From an uncultured Bacilli bacterium (GTDB taxonomy: Bacteria > Bacillota_I > Bacilli_A > RF39 > UBA660): a stretch of 11,881 bases of DNA. Under the pieces are notes generated by a model, which was not told the DNA's origin, did not search any database, and saw nothing but the letters and a program-made list of their open reading frames with translations. Positions 6,011-11,872 of this stretch are shown here, piece after piece; position 1 is the stretch's first letter, and the number at the start of each line of letters is the position of its first letter. The position numbers and the translations under genes were made by a program. The stretch is taken from assembly GCA_947589695.1 (NCBI GenBank), contig CANQBY010000023.1, forward strand, positions 1 to 11,881. Direction: 5' to 3'.

Positions 6011-8497
6011 TTAACCACCAATTTTTCTAATAATATTTATAGGATTTAATTTATTTAGTTTTTGTAAAGGAATAATAGTTGAGATTATTAAACATAAAAC
6101 TAATGTTAATAAAAGATAATAATAATATTTAAAATGCCAATATAAGAAATTGACTTTAAAATATAATTTAGAAGAAATATAACTATTTAGATATTTAAAA
6201 CTAAGTTCAGGAAGAATAAGACTTATTAAAAAAGCAATTATTAATAAAATAAAATCAAGATTTAGCATAATAACAAATATATCTTTTTTAGAAACACCTA
6301 AAGCACGCATTATACCAAAATTCTTTTTTAAAAATTTTATTATCCAAGTAATAAATAAAGTAAATAATAAAACATTTATAATAATTAAAGGAATTATAAG
6401 AGTTTTTCCAAGATTTAAAGCATTATTAATAATATCAACATTTTCAATAAAATCAGTGCTAAAATCAGTAAGACTTATAAAATGATTATCTTCAAGTGGA
6501 AACTTGTTAAGTACTAATTCTATTTTGGATAAATTCTTATCTGTTATATCTATCCGATTCATTACTTTATTAGGTAAAATATATTTATCTAAAATATTAT
6601 GAGAAATATAATAAGGTGAATTATATTCTTCATTTAAAGTAACTCCTTTAATAGTTAAATTATAATAATTTAATTCTTTATTCTCAGCATTTTTGATACA
6701 TAGTTCGATAGTAGTATTTAAAATATTATGTTCTTCTAAGTAAAGTTTTAAAAATTCTTCTTCATTTAAGTTAGTTTCTTGAGCTAATTTATTTTGATAA
6801 TCATTATCGGTGATAATATTTAAAATATTGCGATTAATAATAATTTCATTATCATTTAAAGTATAATTACCTTTTTCAGGTAAGTAGGCCATATTTTTAT
6901 ATCCTAAAACAATATTTTCATTATTATGAGTGATATATTCGGGATATATTTCTTTATCTAATCTATAATTGGGTAAAAATGAAGATATTTCAAAAAAGTT
7001 TTCATTAACATAAAAGTCAAACATATTATATCTAACTATATTAAATAGTTCTTCATTACTAAAGAAGGCTTTAAAACTATTGGGTCTTATTTCTTTAGTA
7101 TAATAAGTTATTTTCTCAAAATCAGAAATAGGGGCATTGGGAATATCATAAATACCTGTTACAATTAAATAATTACCATTAAAATCGATTTTTACTTTAT
7201 CTTTTACTATCTCTTCATTGGTGGTTGGTTTATAAATGTTACCAAAAGTATCATAGACTCCATAGTGCCTAATAAATTTAGCAAAATAATTGGAGATAAC
7301 TATTTCATTAGGACCAGTTGGAAAACTACCTATAAAGTTATAATCGTCAAAATAATTTTCTGGTACTTCATAAAAAGTGTTATCATTACTCATAACTCCC
7401 GGATAAAAATAGTTATATATAGGGGCGGGAGTATCTAGAATATTTGCAAACATTAGCATTATATTTGTATCATTTGTTATTACATGATTGTCTAAACGAT
7501 ATTTTATATTGTTTTGTTCTAAATAATTGGTTACTTCTTTTAGTTCCGACTCATTATAAATCATTAAATTACTAGAAGTAACATCTCCTTTAATTATTTC
7601 ATAATTATAATCGTGATTTAGTTTTAAAGCTTCAGCATGAGATTTATTAATATTTATATTTTGAATAGAAATATCTAAAATTAAAAAGGAAAAAGTTATA
7701 CTTAATATTAAAATTATAATTAGATATCTTAAAGGATTTCTTTTTAAAAGAGATAAACTATACTTTAATTTAAAATTAGATTGGCCTGTCGATTTTTTTA
7801 AAGTTATTTCTTCTAAGAAAGTGGGTAAAATAGTTTTATCTTCGATGGCTTTAATATAACCATTTTCTAAATAAAGAATTTTATCAGCATAACTTTGGGC
7901 AGCTTCAAGATCATGGGACACTACAACAACTAATTTTTCCTGACTTATTTTTTTTAAAATATTAAAAACATTATTTCTATTTTCTTCATCTAAATTACCC
8001 GTAGGTTCGTCAGCAAGAATTAAACTAGGATTTTTTACTAAACATCTAGCAATTCCAACCCGAGCTTTTTCCCCACCGGATAATTCTTTTATTTTGCGGG
8101 TTTTTAAATGGCTAATTTCTAAAGAGTTTAAGGTATTATTTATTAATTCATTATCTTTTATTCCTTTAATATCTAGGGAAAATTTAATATTATCATAAAC
8201 ATTTAAATTATCTAATAAATTAAAATCTTGAAAAATAAAACCAACTTTATTTAAACGGTAACTATCTAGTTCCTCATTAGATAAATCATTTAATTTTAAG
8301 TTATTAAAAGTTAAAGAACCAGAAGTGGGAGTATCTAAGCCTCCGATTAAGTTTAAAAGAGTTGATTTACCACAGCCAGATGGTCCTAATATAAATACAA
8401 GGCCATGATTAGGTAAAATTATATTGATATCTTTTAAGGGGGTAATAGTTTCTTTTTTAGTTTTAAATTCTTTTTTAATATTTTTTAATTCTAACAT
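6011..8497 (-). CDS. ABC transporter, fused ATPase and FtsX-like permease (first subunit of the operon)
   Basis: The protein has 828 aa and the same plan as its neighbour. The ATPase is at 1-220 with Walker A GPSGCGKST (38-46), Q-loop IFQDFNLL, signature LSGGEKA (139-145), Walker B LILADEPTGNLD and H-loop SHD (194-196). A first helix at about 257-274 precedes a large external domain. Then comes a complete FtsX module: one helix, the cytoplasmic motif RALGVSKKDI, two further helices, and the closing PLQKLNKLNPINIIRKI. The external domains of the two proteins are related (HAEALKLN against HAHTLLEN; FIRHYGV against YIMRFGI), so the pair arose by duplication. ATG at 8497 has AGAGG 5 nt upstream, and a promoter lies at 8531-8559. 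Most likely it forms a heterodimer with the next protein. Substrate unknown; antimicrobial-peptide export or resistance is a guess from the family. Confidence 0.94.
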   Translation of the reverse strand: MLELKNIKKEFKTKKETITPLKDINIILPNHGLVFILGPSGCGKSTLLNLIGGLDTPTSGSLTFNNLKLNDLSNEELDSYRLNKVGFIFQDFNLLDNLNVYDNIKFSLDIKGIKDNELINNTLNSLEISHLKTRKIKELSGGEKARVGIARCLVKNPSLILADEPTGNLDEENRNNVFNILKKISQEKLVVVVSHDLEAAQSYADKILYLENGYIKAIEDKTILPTFLEEITLKKSTGQSNFKLKYSLSLLKRNPLRYLIIILILSITFSFLILDISIQNININKSHAEALKLNHDYNYEIIKGDVTSSNLMIYNESELKEVTNYLEQNNIKYRLDNHVITNDTNIMLMFANILDTPAPIYNYFYPGVMSNDNTFYEVPENYFDDYNFIGSFPTGPNEIVISNYFAKFIRHYGVYDTFGNIYKPTTNEEIVKDKVKIDFNGNYLIVTGIYDIPNAPISDFEKITYYTKEIRPNSFKAFFSNEELFNIVRYNMFDFYVNENFFEISSFLPNYRLDKEIYPEYITHNNENIVLGYKNMAYLPEKGNYTLNDNEIIINRNILNIITDNDYQNKLAQETNLNEEEFLKLYLEEHNILNTTIELCIKNAENKELNYYNLTIKGVTLNEEYNSPYYISHNILDKYILPNKVMNRIDITDKNLSKIELVLNKFPLEDNHFISLTDFSTDFIENVDIINNALNLGKTLIIPLIIINVLLFTLFITWIIKFLKKNFGIMRALGVSKKDIFVIMLNLDFILLIIAFLISLILPELSFKYLNSYISSKLYFKVNFLYWHFKYYYYLLLTLVLCLIISTIIPLQKLNKLNPINIIRKIGG
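6014..6019 (-). promoter_or_regulatory. Shine-Dalgarno inside the last Gly-Gly codons of the upstream ABC gene
   Basis: On the minus strand GGTGGT encodes the final Gly-Gly of the 828-aa ABC protein and lies 4 nt before the ATG at 6009. The order is Gly-Gly codons, TAA, one T, then ATG, an arrangement that points to translational coupling and balanced synthesis of the two subunits. Confidence 0.75.
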
Positions 8498-8530
8498 ATA
8501 GGCCTCTTTTATACTTCTTTATTTTTCTAT

Positions 8531-8559
8531 ATTATATTAAAAATAATGAATAAAGTAAA
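8531..8559 (-). promoter_or_regulatory. Promoter of the two-gene ABC operon
   Basis: The minus strand reads -35 TTTACT (8554-8559), a 17-bp spacer and a perfect -10 TATAAT (8531-8536). Unlike the other promoters here it lacks the TGn extension. The -35 overlaps a 10-bp palindrome, TAAATATTTA (8556-8565), which recurs at 8580-8589. Confidence 0.65.
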
Positions 8560-8657
8560 TATTTAAAAAAAGATTATAATAAATATTTAAGGTGATAATT
8601 TATTTAAAAAAAAATTAAAATTAATAATAATTAATAGTAAATTTTAGAGTTGTAGTT

Positions 8658-8663
8658 TATAAT
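8658..8663 (+). promoter_or_regulatory. Candidate -10 box for the superoxide reductase gene
   Basis: A perfect TATAAT lies upstream of the gene, with TAGTAA (8635-8640) at 17-bp spacing as a weak -35. Initiation would fall about at the ribosome binding site GGAGG (8670-8674), giving an unusually short leader, so the assignment is uncertain. A second TATAAT at 8575-8580 lacks a fitting -35 but would give a leader of roughly 95 nt. Confidence 0.35.
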
Positions 8664-8682
8664 TTAGATGGAGGTAAATTAA

Positions 8683-9054
8683 ATGAAAGAATTAATGTTA
8701 AAAAAGTGTAAGAGTTGTGGCGCAATTGTTAAAGTATTCGAGGAATGTCATTGTCCTTGTGATATTATGTGTTGTGATGATGTAATGGAAAATATCAAAC
8801 CTAATACAGTTGAGGCAAGTTTGGAAAAACATATCCCCTCTTATGAAATTATAGGAGATAAAATCAAAGTTAAAGTTAATCATGTGATGGAAGAAGAACA
8901 TTATATAAGTTGGATTATGTTTGTAAGTGAAAACAAGGAAGAGATTGTGTATTTTAAACCGGGAGAAAGTCCGGAAGCTACATTTGATTATCAAAAAGGT
9001 ACTTTATATAGTTATTGCAATAAACATGAGTTATGGAGTAAAAATGTTTTATAG
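8683..9054 (+). CDS. Superoxide reductase (desulfoferrodoxin family)
   Basis: Superoxide reductase converts superoxide to hydrogen peroxide without making oxygen and is typical of anaerobes; it takes electrons from rubredoxin-like donors. The 123-aa protein has both iron sites. The N-terminal desulforedoxin-like site has C9, C12, C30 and C31 for Fe(SCys)4. The catalytic Fe(His4Cys) site has H50 in EKHIP, H67 and H73 in HVMEEEH, C112 and H115 in YCNKHELW. The Glu-Lys before H50, important in catalysis in the family, are present (E48, K49), as is PNTVEA. Three extra cysteines (C22, C24, C26) lie between the metal-binding pairs. The start at 8683 has GGAGG 8 nt upstream. The gene is single and divergent from the ABC operon. 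Usual names in the family are dfx or sorA; I leave the symbol blank. Confidence 0.95.
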   Translation: MKELMLKKCKSCGAIVKVFEECHCPCDIMCCDDVMENIKPNTVEASLEKHIPSYEIIGDKIKVKVNHVMEEEHYISWIMFVSENKEEIVYFKPGESPEATFDYQKGTLYSYCNKHELWSKNVL

Positions 9055-9085
9055 AAAAAAGCTCTTATTTTTAAGAGCCTTTTTT
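9055..9085. terminator. Bidirectional terminator between superoxide reductase and tRNA-Gln
   Basis: Stem GCTCTTA (9061-9067) pairs with TAAGAGC (9072-9078) around TTTT. Six T follow on the plus strand (9080-9085) and six A precede it (9055-9060), giving a T-run on the minus strand. It starts right after the TAG of the reductase gene and 10 nt beyond the 3' end of the tRNA, so it serves both. Confidence 0.92.
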
Positions 9086-9095
9086 AATGCAATAA

Positions 9096-9171
9096 TGGTT
9101 GCCCTAGTAGGATTCGGACCTACGAAATCGAAGGGTCAGAGCCTTCTGCCTTACCGCTTGGCTATAGGGCA
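9096..9171 (-). tRNA. tRNA-Gln (anticodon CTG)
   Basis: A full cloverleaf of 76 nt on the minus strand. Acceptor TGCCCTA pairs with TAGGGCA, then discriminator A and an encoded CCA. The D-arm is GCC/GGC with loop AAGCGGTAA. The anticodon stem GAAGG/CCTTC has loop CTCTGAC, giving anticodon CTG, which reads CAG (Gln). T-stem is GTAGG/CCTAC. The start T1 and the TAGCCAAGCGGTAAGGCA stretch match tRNA-Gln of other bacteria. Two features are unusual: the T-loop reads TCCGAAT, with C at the near-universal pseudouridine-55 position, and the variable region has 6 nt (GATTTC) instead of 5. The gene has its own extended -10 promoter and a terminator, so it is probably a single-gene unit. Confidence 0.93.
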
Positions 9172-9183
9172 ATATATGTATAT

Positions 9184-9212
9184 ATTATAGCACGACTAAT
9201 TATTTTAGGAAA
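9184..9212 (-). promoter_or_regulatory. Promoter of tRNA-Gln
   Basis: The minus strand reads TGCTATAAT, an extended -10 with the TATAAT at 9184-9189. The -35 position at 17-bp spacing is TTTCCT (9207-9212), a weak match. Initiation would fall about 6 nt before the tRNA 5' end at 9171. Confidence 0.75.
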
Positions 9213-9229
9213 GTTTTATTTTGAGATTA

Positions 9230-9256
9230 TTACTTAAGCTTTAAAAATTTAAGTAA
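9230..9256. repeat. Inverted repeat between the divergent tRNA-Gln and prs promoters
   Basis: TTACTTAA (9230-9237) and TTAAGTAA (9249-9256) form a perfect 8-bp stem with an 11-nt loop. It lies upstream of both -35 boxes, with no T-run on either side, so it is not a terminator. It may be a protein binding site. Its core resembles the prs terminator (10420-10442). Confidence 0.5.
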
Positions 9257-9271
9257 ATTAACTAATTGCTA

Positions 9272-9300
9272 TTTTTATAAATTAATTAATATGTTACAAT
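9272..9300 (+). promoter_or_regulatory. Promoter of prs
   Basis: TGTTACAAT places an extended -10 TACAAT at 9295-9300, with TTTTTA (9272-9277) at 17-bp spacing as a weak -35. The start point would be about 17 nt before the ATG at 9324, leaving just enough leader for the ribosome binding site AGGAG (9314-9318). Confidence 0.6.
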
Positions 9301-9323
9301 AAGGTTAAGTAGTAGGAGTGTAT

Positions 9324-10418
9324 ATGGAAAAAGAAGATTTATGTTTAATTGTGATGGATAATTGTGAGGAATTAGGATTAAAAGTTAACAAAGAAATCAA
9401 ACGAATTAGAAAGTCGGAAGAAAATTATTTAGTACCGATTGAAATGTCAAGATTTAATGATGGTGAAGGTAAAGTTACCATAAAAGAATCTATTCGGGGT
9501 AAGGATTGTTATATTATAAGTGATACTCATAATTATAGTATAACTTATAAAATGTATGATTTTGAGCATCATATGAGTCCTGATGAACATTTTCAAGATA
9601 TTAAAAGAACTATTTTAGCCATCATGGGGCATGCGAAAAGTATTAAAGTAGTAATGCCAATGCTTTATTCAGCAAGACAACACCGCAGAAAATCAAGAGA
9701 GTCATTAGATTGTGCAGCCGCTTTACAAGAACTTAAGAATTTAGGAATTGATGGAATTGTAACTTTTGATGTACATGATCCCAATGTGCAAAATGCAATA
9801 CCTACCCTTTCCTTTGATAATTTCTTTCCCACGAATGATATGCTTAGAACTTTTTTAAAAAATGAAGAATTTGATAGTGAGAAAACTTTGGTGGTAAGCC
9901 CGGATACTGGAGCCATGGATAGAGCTAGATTTTTAGCGGATATTTTAAGAGTAGATGTCGGGATGTTTTATAAAAGACGAGATATATCTAAGATTGTGAA
10001 TGGAACTAATCCGATTGTAGCCCATGAATATTTGGGACCAAATGTACGGGGAAAAGCAATAATTATCGTCGATGATATGCTTGCAAGTGGAGGCTCAATG
10101 TTTGATGTGGCTGAAGAACTTAAAAAAAGAGGTGCCAAAAAAATATTTTTCTTTACCACTTTTGCTTTATTTACACAAGGATTTAAGAGATTCGATGAAG
10201 CTTACGAAAAGAAATTATTTGATGCAATATATTCAACAAATTTAACATATGTACCCGAAGAAATACTTAATAAAGAATGGTTTTATGCGGCAGATTGCTC
10301 TACTTATTTAGCGAAAATTATTGATAGTTTAAATAAAGGTAATTCAATATCAGCTTTAATGAAAGATAATTCAGTAATTACCAAATATAAACAGGAAAAG
10401 AATTTATTCAAAAATTAA
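9324..10418 (+). CDS. prs: Ribose-phosphate pyrophosphokinase (PRPP synthetase), divergent type
   Basis: The enzyme makes PRPP from ribose 5-phosphate and ATP for purine, pyrimidine, NAD, His and Trp synthesis, in the cytosol. The 364-aa protein shows the family landmarks: SARQHRRKSRES (116-127; usually ARQDR), DVHDP (149-153) at the catalytic DLH region with H151, VSPDTGAMDRAR (191-202), KRRD (217-220), and the PRPP-binding loop IIIVDDMLASGGSM (246-259). That loop is normally VDDMIDTAGT; here DTAGT is ASGGS. It is about 50 residues longer than the usual ~315, with extra sequence around 74-100 and at the C-terminus. The ATG at 9324 has AGGAG 5 nt upstream; a GTG two codons earlier overlaps that site. 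It is a single gene ending at a terminator shared with the convergent neighbour. It could be a secondary paralog rather than the main Prs. Confidence 0.9.
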   Translation: MEKEDLCLIVMDNCEELGLKVNKEIKRIRKSEENYLVPIEMSRFNDGEGKVTIKESIRGKDCYIISDTHNYSITYKMYDFEHHMSPDEHFQDIKRTILAIMGHAKSIKVVMPMLYSARQHRRKSRESLDCAAALQELKNLGIDGIVTFDVHDPNVQNAIPTLSFDNFFPTNDMLRTFLKNEEFDSEKTLVVSPDTGAMDRARFLADILRVDVGMFYKRRDISKIVNGTNPIVAHEYLGPNVRGKAIIIVDDMLASGGSMFDVAEELKKRGAKKIFFFTTFALFTQGFKRFDEAYEKKLFDAIYSTNLTYVPEEILNKEWFYAADCSTYLAKIIDSLNKGNSISALMKDNSVITKYKQEKNLFKN

Positions 10419-10448
10419 AACTTAAGATTTGATTTCTTAAGTTTTTTT
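10417..10448. terminator. Bidirectional terminator between prs and the convergent hypothetical gene
   Basis: Stem AAAACTTAAGA (10417-10427) pairs with 10435-10445 (TCTTAAGTTTT) around a 7-nt loop, an 11-bp stem overlapping the prs stop codon. Plus-strand T-run is 10442-10448; the A-run on the left gives a T-run on the minus strand after the gene that stops at 10451. Confidence 0.9.
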
Positions 10449-10450
10449 AG

Positions 10451-10966
10451 TTAACGAACTTTATTAGATAAACGTTTCTTTTCACTGAAAGAATCCGTAA
10501 TTTCAATAAAGCCATGAGCTTGTAAAGCTTTTATTTTTGATTCAGTTACAGGTCCTAAATTATCTAATTCCATTTGTTTTATTTCACCAGTATACATATT
10601 TATATAAGTAATGTTAGTTGTTAAAACATTTAAGTTATTTTTTATAGCATACGGATTATAAAAAGCTTCTAAAATTTTATTACGAGAACTTAAAAGCATT
10701 AATTTTAATTTAATTAAAGGATTATTAGTAACTAATTCATTCATACCATAATTAAAATCAAGACGGCTATAATAATCTTTACTTAATAAATCAGCAATAC
10801 AGGCTTTAAGGTCTTCGGGATAAATCGTCGTTAAAAACTTAAAAGAATTAAATGTTTCATTTTTACCATCTTTTTTACTATAAGTTAAAGTATGATCGTA
10901 TAAATCAACTGCGATATTATCACCTTCAAGACGAATATCATAAACTTTTTTTATTTCAGGATGCAT
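10451..10966 (-). CDS. Hypothetical cytosolic protein
   Basis: I do not recognise a family. The 171-aa product has no signal peptide, membrane segment or cysteine motif (one Cys). The N-terminal part looks like beta strands (KVYDIRLEGDNIAVDLYD), the middle is helical and positively charged (IKLKLMLLSSRNKILEAFYNP), and the end is a helix-strand with a basic tail (KRLSNKVR). It is a convincing gene: AAGGAGG lies 5 nt before the ATG at 10966, an extended -10 promoter precedes it, and a terminator follows. It sits 103 nt downstream of the histidine-phosphatase-like gene, with no terminator between them, so some co-transcription is possible. No function is proposed. Confidence 0.85.
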   Translation of the reverse strand: MHPEIKKVYDIRLEGDNIAVDLYDHTLTYSKKDGKNETFNSFKFLTTIYPEDLKACIADLLSKDYYSRLDFNYGMNELVTNNPLIKLKLMLLSSRNKILEAFYNPYAIKNNLNVLTTNITYINMYTGEIKQMELDNLGPVTESKIKALQAHGFIEITDSFSEKKRLSNKVR

Positions 10967-10992
10967 TTTTTCCTCCTTCTTTATGAATATTT

Positions 10993-11021
10993 ATTATATC
11001 ATATTCCGAAATATTAGAAAA
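10993..11021 (-). promoter_or_regulatory. Promoter of the 171-aa hypothetical gene
   Basis: The minus strand reads TGATATAAT, an extended -10 with the hexamer at 10993-10998. At 17-bp spacing the -35 is TTTTCT (11016-11021), weak. It lies about 27 nt before the ATG at 10966. Confidence 0.65.
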
Positions 11022-11069
11022 TAGAAATTTTTATAAATTGCATTTTACTATTTAATTAACTGAAAAATA

Positions 11070-11687
11070 CTATTTCTTTCTTTTAAGCGAAACTAACTCA
11101 TTATTATCAAAAACTAATTCAATTACGCGAATACCATTCCAAGTACCATCAACAATGGATTCATCTTGATAATTTAAAATTAAACGATTATCTAAATTAA
11201 AACCTTTTTCGCAGTATTCACTAAGTAGACTTGTGATGGCAACATTATGTGTAAATAATGCGATAGTTTTATCTTTATCGGTAATGAGGATTTTTTTTAG
11301 AAAATGAAGCATTCTTCTTTTGACATCATTTAAGGATTCCCCACCATTTAATTTATAATTAAAATCATTTTCTTGAAGTTCATTTACCATTCGAATTTTT
11401 TTATCAGCTAGATTACCAATTACTCTTTCACCTAATTCTTTGGTAATATTAATATCTATTTCTAATTGATTAGCTAAATACTTGGCAGTTGCTAGGGACA
11501 TAACATAATTAGAAGAATAAATTTTATTTACCTTTTGTAAAGTTTCTTCAGTACTTAAAATTTGACTTTCTTTTTCGCCTTCAATACTTAAAATTCTTTT
11601 TTCTCTTTTGCTTTCTAAAGATTCACTTTCTGGAAAAAGTAAATTATTCATGGTATAGCCATTATTAATTAAATAAATTGTTGTCAA
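11070..11687 (-). CDS. Histidine-phosphatase-superfamily protein lacking the catalytic His (likely pseudoenzyme)
   Basis: This 205-aa protein has the phosphoglycerate-mutase-like layout. TTIYLINNGYT is the first strand where active members read an RHGxT motif. IYSSNYVMSLATA (57-69) matches SSxLxRAxQTA, LGERVIG (85-91) matches LxExxxG, NGGESLNDVKRRM (114-126) matches GES..DV..R, and TIALFTHNVAIT (141-152) carries the second His (H147). The key RH pair reads Asn-Asn (8-9) and the second-motif Arg reads Met63, so phosphatase or mutase activity is doubtful. The start is TTG at 11687 with AGGAGTGAT 6 nt upstream, giving MTTIYLI as usual for the family; the next in-frame ATG would cut off the first strand. 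TTG overlaps the TGA stop of the exporter gene, so the two are coupled. Confidence 0.87.
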   Translation of the reverse strand: MTTIYLINNGYTMNNLLFPESESLESKREKRILSIEGEKESQILSTEETLQKVNKIYSSNYVMSLATAKYLANQLEIDINITKELGERVIGNLADKKIRMVNELQENDFNYKLNGGESLNDVKRRMLHFLKKILITDKDKTIALFTHNVAITSLLSEYCEKGFNLDNRLILNYQDESIVDGTWNGIRVIELVFDNNELVSLKRKK

Positions 11688-11872
11688 TCTATAATCACTC
11701 CTAACACACCATAACTTAAAATAAGCATAATAAGTCCGGCCATAATAACCCCAAGGATGGCGGCAAGACAAGATTTTTTCTTATCCATACCAAGTAATGC
11801 CGCGATTAGGCACCCCGTCCAAGCGCCAGTGCCAGGAAGAGGAATCCCCACAAATAAAATTAAACCTAAATA
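11684..11872 (-). CDS. Small multi-drug export protein (COG2426 type), C-terminal part, interrupted near the window edge
   Basis: The frame encodes about 62 residues starting YLGLILFVGIPLPGTGAWTG and ending LSYGVLGVIID. This is the characteristic C-terminal half of the small multi-drug export family (PF06695): the IPLPGTGAWTG motif between helices, then a second hydrophobic segment (LAAILGVIMAGLIMLILSYG). Family members are integral membrane proteins of about 150-170 aa, so the N-terminal half should lie beyond 11881. However, an in-frame TAA occurs at 11873-11875, only 6 nt inside the window. No ATG follows it before the motif; a GTG at 11851 is the only near start and would remove part of a helix. 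It may be a real nonsense or frameshift mutation, or a sequence error at a contig end. Transport role is poorly established for the family. Confidence 0.75.
   Translation of the reverse strand, partial: YLGLILFVGIPLPGTGAWTGCLIAALLGMDKKKSCLAAILGVIMAGLIMLILSYGVLGVIID
11694..11702 (-). promoter_or_regulatory. Ribosome binding site supporting the TTG start at 11687
   Basis: AGGAGTGAT on the minus strand lies 6 nt before TTG. It sits inside the last codons of the exporter gene, whose TGA stop (11684-11686) shares TG with the TTG start. Confidence 0.7.

Noticed and set aside
8574..8590. A PerR-box-like sequence upstream of superoxide reductase
   Set aside because: The left half matches TTATAAT but the right half matches only 4 of 7 positions by my count, which is expected by chance in such AT-rich DNA.
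8927..9190. A plus-strand open frame running across the end of superoxide reductase, the terminator and the tRNA
   Set aside because: It overlaps the conserved end of the reductase in another frame and reads through a terminator and a tRNA gene on the opposite strand.
11678..11686. TGA read as Trp (mycoplasma code)
   Set aside because: All complete genes use TGG for Trp and contain no in-frame TGA, and the TGA at 11684-11686 is exactly where the family protein should end.
11688..11771. A 28-codon N-terminal extension of the histidine-phosphatase-like protein, containing Arg-His-Pro
   Set aside because: It is the exporter's C-terminal coding region in another frame. The TTG start with a good ribosome binding site gives the normal family N-terminus. 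The Arg-His there is followed by Pro and is not the catalytic RHG.
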